From Paenibacillus lactis (GTDB lineage: Bacteria > Bacillota > Bacilli > Paenibacillales > Paenibacillaceae): a stretch of 64,000 nt of DNA. The notes under the pieces are model-generated. The model was not told where the DNA came from. It ran no database searches and saw only the letters and a list, made by a program, of their open reading frames with translations. A program made the position numbers and the translations under genes. Of this stretch, positions 46,411-55,316 are shown in pieces. Within the stretch, counting starts at the first letter, position 1. The number at the start of each line of letters is the position of its first letter. Location: the NCBI RefSeq assembly GCF_017873605.1, contig NZ_JAGGKI010000007.1, positions 1 to 64,000 of the forward strand, written 5' to 3'.

Positions 46411-46422
46411 TTCTCGGAATAT

Positions 46423-46458
46423 AGCCCTCCCATCTTCTTATATCAGGAAGCGAGGGCT
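46423..46458. terminator. Second stem-loop
   Basis: AGCCCTC and GAGGGCT arms enclose a 22-base loop. No strong T-tract follows, so its role is uncertain. Confidence 0.4.
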
Positions 46459-46511
46459 GTTCACGTTGATTCATCAATCGAAAAATAAATGGGATTCACG
46501 AATACGACGGC

Positions 46512-46540
46512 TTGTTGCTAAAAGAAGCACATGCTACAAT
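46512..46540 (+). promoter_or_regulatory. Promoter of the TetR-hydrolase operon
   Basis: TTGTTG (46512-46517) and TACAAT (46535-46540) are 17 bases apart. A long palindrome starts three bases after the -10. Confidence 0.65.
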
Positions 46541-46542
46541 TG

Positions 46543-46564
46543 TTAGTAAATGACCATTTACTAA
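46543..46564. promoter_or_regulatory. 22-bp palindromic operator of the TetR gene
   Basis: Perfect 10-base arms TTAGTAAATG and CATTTACTAA flank a 2-base centre (AC). The site covers the expected transcription start and lies just ahead of the TetR ribosome binding site, as expected for autorepression. Confidence 0.8.
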
Positions 46565-46577
46565 TGGGGGGGTTAAT

Positions 46578-47186
46578 ATGGGCAGACCACGTGAATTCAC
46601 CGATGAGAACATCTATTACGGCGTTTATCAGTCGCTATGCAAGAAGGGGTTCGCACAGACTACGCTCACGGATATAGCGAACGAGATCGGTGTATCTCCT
46701 GCAGCATTGATCAAACGATTTTCCTCAAAGAAGGGCATCTTCCTCGCTTATAGCAATTTTGTCATTCAATTGACTGAAGCGAAGTTTACTGAAGCGGATC
46801 AGAGCGACGCCCCGCCGATCGAAGCGTTAAAATCCGTTTATAAAGAGGCGGTCCGGTTAGGAAATGACCCGGTTTCCCTGGCGCGCCATACCAGTTTTTA
46901 TCTGGAAAGCACGACCGACCCTGAATTGCTGGAAAGGTCGAAACAGCGCCTGGCTATTATTGATGCTGGAACGAGAAGGCTGCTGAGTAAAGCTGTTCAG
47001 GGCAAGTTCCTTCAATCTTGCGATATCGAGCTGGTCAGCACCGTGCTGCAGTCCGCTATCAGCGGTGCGCTCCTGATCTGGATTCGGGATGCCGGGAAGT
47101 CGCTAGACGCTCTAATCGACGATTGTTTTCGCGTTGTGATCGGACCGCTACGAATAGGGGGGAAAGAAGATGCCAACGATGACTAG
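46578..47186 (+). CDS. TetR-family transcriptional regulator
   Basis: A 202-residue regulator with an N-terminal helix-turn-helix (FAQTTLTDIANEIGVSPAALIKRFSSKKGIFLAY, about 24-57) and a helical ligand-binding domain. It starts with ATG behind GGGGGG. A 22-bp palindrome sits in its promoter. The hydrolase gene overlaps its end by 17 bases, so the repressor and hydrolase are cotranscribed and probably respond to the hydrolase substrate or a related compound. Confidence 0.9.
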   Translation: MGRPREFTDENIYYGVYQSLCKKGFAQTTLTDIANEIGVSPAALIKRFSSKKGIFLAYSNFVIQLTEAKFTEADQSDAPPIEALKSVYKEAVRLGNDPVSLARHTSFYLESTTDPELLERSKQRLAIIDAGTRRLLSKAVQGKFLQSCDIELVSTVLQSAISGALLIWIRDAGKSLDALIDDCFRVVIGPLRIGGKEDANDD

Positions 47187-47955
47187 CCACCATGCAGATC
47201 TATACTACGAAGTGCACGGGGAGGGTCATCCGGTCATATTTACCCATGGCGCTTCCTGGAATCACAAGCAATGGGAGCCGCAAGTTCAGTTTTTTGCCGA
47301 GAGATATAAGACGATTGTTTGGGATGTCAGAGGGCATGGTTACTCCTCACTTCCGGAAGGAAAGGTTGACTCGGAAACGTTCAGCAAAGACTTAATAGCT
47401 TTGATGGATCACCTTGAGATAAAGCGAGCCGTGCTATGCGGATTGTCCATGGGTGGTCATATCTCCCTGCAAACCGCGATTCGGTTTCCTGAAAGGGTAG
47501 AGGCTCTTGTATTAATCGGTACTCCGTTCACCAACGCATTTAACTGGTTCGAAAAATGTTTTGTCCCCTTTAACCGTTGGTCTTCCCGGATGATCCCGAT
47601 CCGGCTAACCGGTTGGATCCAGGCGGCCATGCTCTCGAAGTATAATCCGGATAACCGAGCATACATTGAGGAAGCATTCAATATGCTGACACAAGAGAGA
47701 TGGCTGCGCTTATGGGATGCGATCACCCGGATGGAGAGCCGCGAGCATTTGGACCATGTACAATGTCCCGTTTTACTGCTTCAAGGCGAACATGACACCA
47801 TGATCAAAAGGCAGCAGAAATATATGCACTCGAAAATAAGAAACTCGGAGCTGCACATCATTCCGAGAGCTCACCATGCAACGAATCTTGATAATCCGAA
47901 TGCCGTAAATGAACAGATATCCAGGTTTTTAGTCAAGCATCGCAATGAATTTTGA
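47170..47955 (+). CDS. Alpha/beta hydrolase
   Basis: A 261-residue hydrolase with the family core: oxyanion region FTHGASWNHKQWEPQVQFF, DVRGHGYSSLPEG, the nucleophile elbow CGLSMGGHIS, a late Asp in LLQGEHDTMI and the final His in RAHHATNLDNP. No signal peptide is present. It resembles 3-oxoadipate enol-lactonase-like and esterase-like enzymes. The substrate cannot be told. It overlaps the TetR gene and would be released by the same inducer. Confidence 0.88.
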   Translation: MPTMTSHHADLYYEVHGEGHPVIFTHGASWNHKQWEPQVQFFAERYKTIVWDVRGHGYSSLPEGKVDSETFSKDLIALMDHLEIKRAVLCGLSMGGHISLQTAIRFPERVEALVLIGTPFTNAFNWFEKCFVPFNRWSSRMIPIRLTGWIQAAMLSKYNPDNRAYIEEAFNMLTQERWLRLWDAITRMESREHLDHVQCPVLLLQGEHDTMIKRQQKYMHSKIRNSELHIIPRAHHATNLDNPNAVNEQISRFLVKHRNEF

Positions 47956-48048
47956 TCGTTCCCCCTACTTCGTCTAGATCAGTGCTCAAATTTCTTACCG
48001 AATTGAATATTTTATAGTAAAATAAAATTTGCCGGTTCAATTTAAGAG

Positions 48049-48065
48049 TAGAGTCAAAGACTCTA
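48049..48065. promoter_or_regulatory. 17-bp palindrome upstream of tsuA
   Basis: TAGAGTC and GACTCTA arms surround AAA. It lies 24 bases ahead of the GTG start. It may be an operator or a leader hairpin. Confidence 0.4.
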
Positions 48066-48088
48066 TCGGGTGAGGAGTTATTAAGCAC

Positions 48089-49297
48089 GTGAAAAAATTA
48101 TATGCATCATGGTTCGGAAGCTACTGGAGCCCCTATCTGGTCATGGCTTTGGCAGGTATTCTCAGTGCGGTCTATTTTGGGATCACCAACACGGTTTGGG
48201 CCGTAACCGGAGAGTTTACCCGTCTTGGAGGCCATATTCTTGAATTCTTCGGGGTGGACGTATCGGACTGGGCCTATTTCGACCTTGTCCATATGAACGG
48301 AACGACTTGGACCCGAACCGATGGTTGGATCGTGTGGGGGATGTTTATTGGAGCCCTTATTACGATTTTGCTTAGCAACAACTTCAAGATCCGGATGCCG
48401 AGACAGAAGCGGCGGTATGTGCAGGGATTCGTGGGCGGCATCATAGCGGGCTTTGGAGCCCGTTTGGCGCTGGGCTGCAATCTCGCGGCATTTTTTACCG
48501 GTGTACCTCAGTTTTCGCTGCATTCCTGGATCTTTATCGTTGCTACGGCTGCGGGCACGTTCCTGGGCGCCAAGCTGGTCAATACGAGGTGGTGGAAAGG
48601 CAAGCCAGTTCTGAAGATGGGCGGTACAACGCCGATAGCTAAGACCGGGAAAAGCCGGCAGCCCCTTCTTGGAGCGGTTCTCGGTTTAGCGTACATAGCC
48701 CTCATCGTATATTTCTATGCCACTGGACGCACCATGCTTGGAACAGCCGCACTCTTCGGAGCGGCATTCGGAATCCTGATTGAGCGGGGGCAGATCTGCT
48801 TCACTTCCGCTTTCCGCGACCTGTGGATCAGCGGCCGGGCTACGATGACCAAAGCGATTGCCGTCGGCATGGCGGTCAGCTCTGTCGCTACGTTGATCAT
48901 TATTCTTGTATACGGTTTAGACCCCATTACGAAAATTGCGGCACCTAGCACCTTTATCGGCGGATTGCTGTTCGGACTGGGGATCGTCATGGCCGGCGGC
49001 TGTGAAACCGGGATGATGTACCGCCTGATGGAAGGGCAGGTCGTGTTTTTGCCAGTGTTTATCGGCAACATTATCGGAGCTACCGCTTTGGCGTTTGCTT
49101 GGGATCACATGGGGGTATATAACCTGCTTGTGAAGAGTGGCGCGCCAGTCAACCTGATCACTGAGATGGGTCCGGCGGCTGCATTACTTGTAACACTGCT
49201 AGTACTCGGGGCCGGGTTCGCGGTCGCCGCATATTGGCAGAAGAACTACCGCTACGGCGTTGGATTCAAGAAAGGAGATGCAACTCATGTCCGTTGA
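48089..49297 (+). CDS. tsuA: YeeE/YedE-family thiosulfate transporter (TsuA-like)
   Basis: A 402-residue membrane protein with about nine to ten helices. The conserved cysteines of the thiosulfate transporter family are present in LALGCNLAAFF, IERGQICFTSAF and MAGGCETGMMYR. In studied members these cysteines relay thiosulfate through the membrane to a TusA-like partner inside. It starts at a GTG behind GTGAGGAG with wide spacing. The TusA gene overlaps its end by 11 bases. Confidence 0.9.
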   Translation: MKKLYASWFGSYWSPYLVMALAGILSAVYFGITNTVWAVTGEFTRLGGHILEFFGVDVSDWAYFDLVHMNGTTWTRTDGWIVWGMFIGALITILLSNNFKIRMPRQKRRYVQGFVGGIIAGFGARLALGCNLAAFFTGVPQFSLHSWIFIVATAAGTFLGAKLVNTRWWKGKPVLKMGGTTPIAKTGKSRQPLLGAVLGLAYIALIVYFYATGRTMLGTAALFGAAFGILIERGQICFTSAFRDLWISGRATMTKAIAVGMAVSSVATLIIILVYGLDPITKIAAPSTFIGGLLFGLGIVMAGGCETGMMYRLMEGQVVFLPVFIGNIIGATALAFAWDHMGVYNLLVKSGAPVNLITEMGPAAALLVTLLVLGAGFAVAAYWQKNYRYGVGFKKGDATHVR

Positions 49298-49514
49298 TTT
49301 CACACTGGATCTCCGGGGGGAATCTTGTCCTTACCCGGTCATTTACACCCTCGAAACACTGCGCGATATGAAAAAAGGGCAGACGCTTCAGGTCATTTCC
49401 GACTGCCCGTCCGCTTTCCGGAATGTGCCGGAAGAGGTCGTCAAGCACGGCTACAGCATGGCACAAGAGCCGGTCAAGAACGGCCAGGAATTCAGCCTCT
49501 TTATCCAAGTGTAA
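49287..49514 (+). CDS. tusA: TusA-like sulfur carrier protein
   Basis: A 75-residue sulfurtransferase with the CPxP motif (LDLRGESCPYPVIYTLETL; active Cys about 14). It takes up sulfur from thiosulfate delivered by the membrane partner. AAAGGAG inside the end of tsuA selects the ATG at 49287. The overlap means coupled translation. A hairpin terminator follows. Confidence 0.92.
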   Translation: MSVDFTLDLRGESCPYPVIYTLETLRDMKKGQTLQVISDCPSAFRNVPEEVVKHGYSMAQEPVKNGQEFSLFIQV

Positions 49515-49548
49515 GAGAAATAACGCTAAATCAATGTTCAATAATGAC

Positions 49549-49590
49549 GAAAGCCTCCCACATTCGACAGGGAGGCTTTCTCGTGTTATT
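49549..49590 (+). terminator. Terminator after tusA
   Basis: A perfect 11-bp stem (GAAAGCCTCCC / GGGAGGCTTTC) with a 10-base loop is followed by a modest T-rich tail. Confidence 0.8.
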
Positions 49591-49660
49591 AGCGGGACTT
49601 AATTCCCGAATAAGCTTTGGATCAATTGGCTGGCGAGGCCATAGCCCAAAGGGCGGACGG

Positions 49661-49852
49661 TTAGATGTTGCTTCCGAGCATCATCGACGAATAATCCGAG
49701 ACCCGGTTTTCCTTCAACCCATCCAAAACAGCCTCACGCGTTGAATGGACCAGATAAACATCCCATATAAAAAGTCGAAACAGAACAATGATCGCAATGA
49801 TGATGATAACGATTATGCCGTACCTCTTAGATTGAGTTTTCTCTTTGTCCAC
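49661..49852 (-). CDS. Doubtful small membrane protein
   Basis: A 63-residue frame on the minus strand starting at GTG, with one strong transmembrane helix (GIIVIIIIAIIVLFRLFIW) and a charged tail. No good ribosome binding site is seen. Past its stop another frame reads LGYGLASQLIQSLFGN before a stop, so it may be the remnant of a longer frameshifted gene. I do not recognise it. Confidence 0.3.
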   Translation of the reverse strand: MDKEKTQSKRYGIIVIIIIAIIVLFRLFIWDVYLVHSTREAVLDGLKENRVSDYSSMMLGSNI

Positions 49853-50239
49853 CTGAATGTCCGTTTGCTACAAATCTTTCCAATCATAGATATTGTTACC
49901 ATACACAATACAATAATGGGTCCGTAAAGCTCATCATCGCAAGGCTCTAAAAGAGCCATTCCTCTGCTTATTAGGGATACGGGTTCATGATAGGAATCGT
50001 TAGGACATAAAAGCTTTTTTTGTTGGTGCAGCTGATGCGGACATCCGTGAATGCAAGCAGCAAAGCAATCGGGGGCCTACAGCTACACATGCATTGTCAA
50101 CGTCAAGCGCTTTCTTTGTGCTGTACGACAAGAAGTGCCGGATGTATACTTTAGAGAAAAATTAGGTGGAGGGAGGTTAAGCAGGAGATGAATTCCAGAA
50201 TCAGTAACCATCTATACTTACGCCGAGAGGGGGGAGCTC

Positions 50240-51985
50240 ATGAAGCTGCAGGCGTCCGGGAAATCATCCACTTGGTTTGTGTATCAAAAAATCGTGATCG
50301 TATTTATCGTATTATTGCTGCCTCTCATTACCATGAGCCTCTGGCTCAACTTCAAAGGAATGTCCGTTTCCAAGGATGCGATCTTGGATTCTTCATTCGC
50401 GGGGGCCTCTTTTTACTCCAAACAGCTGGACAAAGAAATGTATTTTATCCGGAATTTGCAGCTGGAGCTGCTCAATGACCAAGATTTGCAGAAGCTGGGC
50501 TTTCGGGGCGGGACCCTGGATAATTATGAAGAGGTGGCGCTGATTGACCAAATCCGGGACCGGCTTGCCACGTTAACGGTATCGAGCGAATATGTTCTGA
50601 ATGCCGGCGTTTATGTGGAATCCGTGGGAAAAACCATCTCAACCTTCTCCGGGGTTACCAATACGCCGAATGTTGAAATGGAGCTGATTTCATCGCTGCT
50701 TTCGGTGAAATCCAAGCCTTCGTTTTATCGAAGCGGCGACCGTATCTTTTTTATCGAAACAGAGAACAACGGCAAGATCTGGTCCTATATCGAAATAGCC
50801 AGGCCTAAGCTCCTTGAGGCTTTAAAAGAAATCGCCAAACTCTATCCCGAATCCGAGGTGCTGCTTGGAAATAAGGAGCTCGGCTCCATTCTGGCAACCG
50901 AAGCGGAACCAGCGCAGACGACAGGCATCCTGGCGCTCGCCGGCAGTGGAGATTTGAATAGCCTGGAAACGCCCACCAAGGGCAGCATGCATGGCGTTGA
51001 CTATTTTATTATTCAAAATGACGTCAGCTCCCTCGGATTGGAGCTGATCATGTACGTAAACCAGAATGAAATTACGCGCCCGCTGAGCCAGTTTATTACT
51101 TGGTTTTACACGTTGTTTATTATTGCACTTATCGTGCTGATCCTGTATTCGTTCTCCGTCAATTTGATGATTCACAGGCCGCTGTCCAAGCTTGTCAAGG
51201 CGTTTCATATGATAGAGACCGATAATTTGGATATTACGATCGAATCCAAATCCAAGGACGAGTTCCACTATGTGTTCAACAGCTTCAACAATATGACCCT
51301 GAAGCTTAAACACTCCATCGAAGAAAATTATGAGCAAAAAATGGCGCTGCAGCTCTCCCAGCTTAAGCAGCTTCAATCCCAGATCAATCCGCATTTTCTA
51401 TACAACAGCTTCTTTAATATTTACATGATGTGCAAAGTAAACGACGCGGAAAGCGCAGCAGAGCTATCGCAGAAGCTGGGGAGCTATTATCAGTACATTA
51501 CGAGAAGCGGTTCGGACGATGTTCCATTCGTCAAGGAATACCGCCATGCGCTTGATTATTGCGATATTCAGTGCATCCGTTTCTCCAACCGGATTGCATA
51601 CGAGGATGGAGGGCCGTCCGGAATTCCGCCAGCCTTTTCGGTTCCTCGGCTCATCATTCAGCCGATCGTGGAGAATGTGTTCGAGCATGCGTTCGTGGAC
51701 GGCATGGACGATGGGAGGATCTATATCAACGCGGATTACCGGGATGGCAGGCTGCGGGTAACGGTGGAGGATAATGGGAGGATGGTAACGGATGAGCTGA
51801 TCGCGCAATTAGGCGAAAGGCTGGGAGACGATTCCAAGCAAATGGAGAAGACGGGTTTAATGAATGTGCATAACCGACTTCGCCTTAAATACGGGCCCGA
51901 AAGCGGGCTGTTCATTTCGCGCAGTGTCTATGGCGGTCTTAAAGTAGAGCTGATCATAATCGACGTAAGTGAGGAGGCTTCGTAA
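50240..51985 (+). CDS. YesM-type sensor histidine kinase
   Basis: A 581-residue kinase of the His_kinase family. Helix 1 is at about 17-37, an extracytoplasmic sensor runs to about 285, helix 2 is at about 288-310, then HAMP. The phosphoacceptor is His385 in QSQINPHFLYNSFFNIY. The ATPase part carries VENVFEHAF and a degenerate G box (VEDNGRMVTDEL). GGGGGGAG precedes the ATG. The YesN-type regulator overlaps its stop codon. This pair usually controls sugar-uptake genes beside it, which follow directly here. Confidence 0.92.
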   Translation: MKLQASGKSSTWFVYQKIVIVFIVLLLPLITMSLWLNFKGMSVSKDAILDSSFAGASFYSKQLDKEMYFIRNLQLELLNDQDLQKLGFRGGTLDNYEEVALIDQIRDRLATLTVSSEYVLNAGVYVESVGKTISTFSGVTNTPNVEMELISSLLSVKSKPSFYRSGDRIFFIETENNGKIWSYIEIARPKLLEALKEIAKLYPESEVLLGNKELGSILATEAEPAQTTGILALAGSGDLNSLETPTKGSMHGVDYFIIQNDVSSLGLELIMYVNQNEITRPLSQFITWFYTLFIIALIVLILYSFSVNLMIHRPLSKLVKAFHMIETDNLDITIESKSKDEFHYVFNSFNNMTLKLKHSIEENYEQKMALQLSQLKQLQSQINPHFLYNSFFNIYMMCKVNDAESAAELSQKLGSYYQYITRSGSDDVPFVKEYRHALDYCDIQCIRFSNRIAYEDGGPSGIPPAFSVPRLIIQPIVENVFEHAFVDGMDDGRIYINADYRDGRLRVTVEDNGRMVTDELIAQLGERLGDDSKQMEKTGLMNVHNRLRLKYGPESGLFISRSVYGGLKVELIIIDVSEEAS

Positions 51986-53319
51986 TGTATCGACTGTTGA
52001 TCGTAGATGATGAACCGGTGATCACGAACGGTCTGGTTCAGTTATTTGAGGAAAACCCGGAATTTGAGCTGGATGTCCTTAAAGCGTATTCGGCCAAGGA
52101 GGCGCTTGCGATTGCCAAAAAGATGAAGCTGGATATCCTTGTCAGCGATATTCGGATGCCGCAAAAAAGCGGGCTTCAGCTGGTGGACGAGCTGATGTAT
52201 TATTGGCCGATGTGCCGAATCATCTTTTTGACGGGATACAGCGAATTTGAATACGTGCACGAAGCGCTGCGCAAAAATGTGGACAATTACATCCTGAAAA
52301 CCGAAGGCATCGATCCGATCTTTACTGCTGTCCAACAGGCTTGCCAGAGGCTTGATGAGGAGAATCGCCGCAGAGTACAGGAAGACAAGTTGAAGCAGCA
52401 TGCAAAAATCGCCAGGCCCCTGCTGAAAAACGAACGGATGGAGCGAATCCTAGACGGGGAGCCGATCCGTGCACTATTGACCGATACGCGTTATGAAGGA
52501 TTGGACTTTCGCATTTGTCCAGACCTGCCTTCGTTATTTGTGATGGGGTGCATAGACGAATCGGCGCATTCGGCATCCAGGGAGATGATCTCATCCATAC
52601 AGGGGATATTTATGAATGATTTACCGTCCTCGTTTAGCTGCGAGCAAGCGGTTTATGAACGAACACTCATTTGGCTTCTTCAACCGGATGCAGAATTATT
52701 GGGCCGCTTCCAAGAAGGGGAGAGCGAGGGGACGATTTCGTGGAGCGGAGTCACGGGCTATATGAAAGGGATCCTGGAGTCTATACAAAATGAATGCGAC
52801 GAATTGCTCGGGGTACAGGTATCCTTCGGAATTTCAGGGAACCTGAAGGAAGCGTGGGGGACGATCCGGGAGCAATACGCAACACTGCGGATGATCTTGA
52901 AGCAAAAGCAAGCGTTGGGTCAAAGCATGGTGATCACTGACATTTCGAAAGTCGGAGAACCGATTGGGAACACGGGCGAACAAGCGCGCCATCGCGAGGG
53001 TGATACGAAATCATTGGTCATTGCCCAGATTCAGAAATACATACAGGATCATCTGGCCGGGGATGTCTCCTTGACCGCGATCGCGCAGGAGGTGCATTTT
53101 AATCCATCCTACCTGTCCCGCTACTACAAGCAGATGACGGGGCAGAATTTGCTGGAATATATTCAGGCCAAGCGCCTTGAAGCAGCAATCGACTACATGC
53201 GGAACACGGACTTAAAGCTGCAGGAGATCGCTGCCCGGGTCGGTTTCGATTCGCATTCGTATTTCACGACGTTTTTTAAGCGGAAGATGGGCATGTCTCC
53301 TCAGGAATACCGCAGTTGA
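51985..53319 (+). CDS. YesN-type response regulator with AraC output
   Basis: A 444-residue regulator. The receiver domain is intact (Asp55 in LVSDIRMPQKSG; the late Lys in ILKTEG). A middle region of about 200 residues follows, then the AraC double helix-turn-helix (about 345-440: DVSLTAIAQEVHFNPSYLSRYYKQMTG and LKLQEIAARVGFDSHSYFTTFFKRKMG). The start codon overlaps the kinase stop. It probably activates the importer operon that begins at 53480. Confidence 0.92.
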   Translation: MYRLLIVDDEPVITNGLVQLFEENPEFELDVLKAYSAKEALAIAKKMKLDILVSDIRMPQKSGLQLVDELMYYWPMCRIIFLTGYSEFEYVHEALRKNVDNYILKTEGIDPIFTAVQQACQRLDEENRRRVQEDKLKQHAKIARPLLKNERMERILDGEPIRALLTDTRYEGLDFRICPDLPSLFVMGCIDESAHSASREMISSIQGIFMNDLPSSFSCEQAVYERTLIWLLQPDAELLGRFQEGESEGTISWSGVTGYMKGILESIQNECDELLGVQVSFGISGNLKEAWGTIREQYATLRMILKQKQALGQSMVITDISKVGEPIGNTGEQARHREGDTKSLVIAQIQKYIQDHLAGDVSLTAIAQEVHFNPSYLSRYYKQMTGQNLLEYIQAKRLEAAIDYMRNTDLKLQEIAARVGFDSHSYFTTFFKRKMGMSPQEYRS

Positions 53320-53387
53320 CGGAGCCGGGTTATCGCGCAGCCTTGAAAACAAGTAAATAAATTGAAAGCTATGTAAAAATCTTAAAA

Positions 53388-53417
53388 TTGATAGCGCTTT
53401 CTTCCGGCATATATAAT
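53388..53417 (+). promoter_or_regulatory. Promoter with overlapping cre-like site
   Basis: TTGATA (53388-53393) and TATAAT (53412-53417) are 18 bases apart. The -35 overlaps TGATAGCGCTTTCT (53389-53402), which matches the CcpA cre consensus at all but two constrained positions. This suggests glucose repression of the importer. Confidence 0.6.
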
Positions 53418-53479
53418 TGGACCCAAGAAGTAAAGACCAAAGCAGTCTACAAACGATTCGAAGGGGGAAAGCCATCGAC

Positions 53480-55207
53480 ATGAAAAGAATCAAGCTATGG
53501 AAAATGATTTTGCTTGCCACATTGTCGTTATTTGTCATATCTGCATGTTCAGGTCAAGGTAAAGAGCCAGCAAGTTCCCAGCCGCAAACCGAGACCAAAG
53601 AAGAGGGCGGCACGGCGGCGGCTCCGCCTGATCCGTTGGGGAAATATCCCGAGACGGTAACCGTAACGGAGGTAATGGGCTTCAATCCGCCCGAAGATCC
53701 CCGGACGCCGAAGGGCATTACGCCGGAGCAGAATGCTTATCTTAAAGATTTGAAAGAAATGCTGAACATTGAAGTGAAATACAAATGGACGGTCCCATCC
53801 AGCCAATTTAGTCAAAAGTTCTCGCTTGCCTTGGCTTCTGGCGACCTGCCGGATATTTTGGAGCTGGACGGTAAAAATTTCGAAAAGCTGAAGAAGCAGG
53901 GGATGCTTGCCGATCTGACCGAGGCCTACAACGATTACGCATCGCCGACATTAAAGAAGTATATGGAGTCTGACGGCGGTTTCGCCATGAAGACGTATTC
54001 CCAGGACGGCAAACAGTTAGGAATCCCGGCTTTTGAGGACCCTTTCTTATCGACGCAGCTGCTCTGGATTCGCAAGGACTGGCTCGACAACCTGAAGCTT
54101 GAACCTCCTAAAACCATGGACGAGCTGGAGATGGTCGCCAAAGCATTTGTCCAGCAGGATCCGGACCAAAACGGCAAGAACGACACCTACGGACTCGTGC
54201 TGCAAAAGAATTTGTTCTTCTGGGGCTTTGACGCAAGAGGATTCTTCAACGGCTTTGGCGCGTATCCGTCCATGGGCGATGGTCAAACGGCATGGATTCA
54301 AGACGGCAGCGGAAAGCTGATTCCGGGTCTGATCCAGCCGGAGGTAAAAACAGCGCTTGGCAAGCTTCAATCCTGGTACAAAGAAGGCATCCTGGATAAA
54401 GAGTTTGCGCTCAAGGACGAGAACAAAGCGGTCGAGGACATTACCGCAGGCAAAGTCGGCATTTCCTACGGGGAATGGTGGTATCCGAACTGGCCGCTGA
54501 ACCTGAATGTGGATAAAGATCCGAACGCGAATTGGATTGCCATTCAAATTCCTGGTTTAGACGGTCCGGGCAAATCGCTGGTGCCTAAAATCCGGGGTGA
54601 CAAGGTATATGCGGTGAACAAGAAAATGAAGAACCCTGAAGCCGCTATCAAAATGATCAATTTCTATATTGAGATGGGGAATAAGGAGTATTTGAATCAG
54701 AACCAGGCAGAGAAGGGATATGTATACAACTGGTTCAGTCCGCGGATCTATAACCCTGCCCAGATCGAAACCATTTACACCGAAGTGAATAAAGCGCTTG
54801 AAGCGAATCAGACGGAAATTACGCTGGATGATGAAAATTACAAGAACGTCGCCGACGTCTTCAAGGCCACCAAGGATTACTTGGCTGGTGATACATCGAA
54901 CGCGAGTAAAGGCGTGAACTGGGGACAATATTTCAGCCGTGCAGCGAAGGACGGCGGCTGGGGCTTGACCCGCCAGATCAAAGAAAAACAGGCGTTTGTC
55001 AACCACGAGTTCTACGGTCTTCCAACGGCCACGCAGGTGGAGAAGGGGGCCCAGCTGGATAAGCTTATGCAGGAGACCTTCACCAAAATTATTATGGGGT
55101 CTTCCGTGGATGAATTCGATAAGTTTGTTGCCAGCTGGAAGTCGCTTGGCGGCGACGAAATTACGCAAGAAGTCAATGATTGGTACAGCCAGCAAGCCGT
55201 AAAATAG
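53480..55207 (+). CDS. Carbohydrate ABC transporter solute-binding lipoprotein
   Basis: A 575-residue lipoprotein (lipobox FVISACSG, Cys about 23) with a large family 1 solute-binding fold, LplA/YtcQ-like. Typical parts are LKEMLNIEVKYKW, WIRKDWLDNLKLEPPKTMDELEMVAKAFVQQDPDQNGKNDTYGL and GVNWGQYFS. The open frame extends to 53417, but AAGGGGG at 53461-53467 and the signal peptide favour ATG 53480. A GC-rich terminator-like hairpin separates it from the permeases, which would let it be made in excess. Confidence 0.88.
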   Translation: MKRIKLWKMILLATLSLFVISACSGQGKEPASSQPQTETKEEGGTAAAPPDPLGKYPETVTVTEVMGFNPPEDPRTPKGITPEQNAYLKDLKEMLNIEVKYKWTVPSSQFSQKFSLALASGDLPDILELDGKNFEKLKKQGMLADLTEAYNDYASPTLKKYMESDGGFAMKTYSQDGKQLGIPAFEDPFLSTQLLWIRKDWLDNLKLEPPKTMDELEMVAKAFVQQDPDQNGKNDTYGLVLQKNLFFWGFDARGFFNGFGAYPSMGDGQTAWIQDGSGKLIPGLIQPEVKTALGKLQSWYKEGILDKEFALKDENKAVEDITAGKVGISYGEWWYPNWPLNLNVDKDPNANWIAIQIPGLDGPGKSLVPKIRGDKVYAVNKKMKNPEAAIKMINFYIEMGNKEYLNQNQAEKGYVYNWFSPRIYNPAQIETIYTEVNKALEANQTEITLDDENYKNVADVFKATKDYLAGDTSNASKGVNWGQYFSRAAKDGGWGLTRQIKEKQAFVNHEFYGLPTATQVEKGAQLDKLMQETFTKIIMGSSVDEFDKFVASWKSLGGDEITQEVNDWYSQQAVK

Positions 55208-55218
55208 TCGTTCCAAAG

Positions 55219-55263
55219 CGGGGAGGAGGCGTTACCGGTTACCGGCGCCTCCCCCCCGTTTTA
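55219..55263 (+). terminator. Intra-operon hairpin between binding protein and permeases
   Basis: GGGGAGGAGGCG and CGCCTCCCCCC arms with an inner repeat of TTACCGG are followed by GTTTTA. It is likely a partial terminator. Confidence 0.75.
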
Positions 55264-55316
55264 CAAATTCATAGAGCTTACGTTGCCATATCCTGAAATG
55301 TCCGGGAGGTCCAGCT

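Larger units (their letters stand above)
49515..50239. other. Long intergenic region between tusA and the YesM-type kinase
   Basis: These 725 bases hold the tusA terminator (49549-49590), one doubtful minus-strand small ORF (49661-49852), and a cre-like AAGCGCTTTC (50105-50114). Purine-rich ribosome-binding-like runs occur at 50167-50176 and 50181-50187. A frame starting at ATG 50188 behind the last of these overlaps the kinase out of frame and does not look like protein. Confidence 0.5.

Noticed and set aside
50188..50478. Plus-strand frame with a good ribosome binding site ahead of the kinase
   Set aside because: It overlaps the kinase out of frame for most of its length and reads as a shifted copy of that gene.
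54557..55216. 219-residue minus-strand frame
   Set aside because: It is antisense to the solute-binding protein gene and has no start signal.
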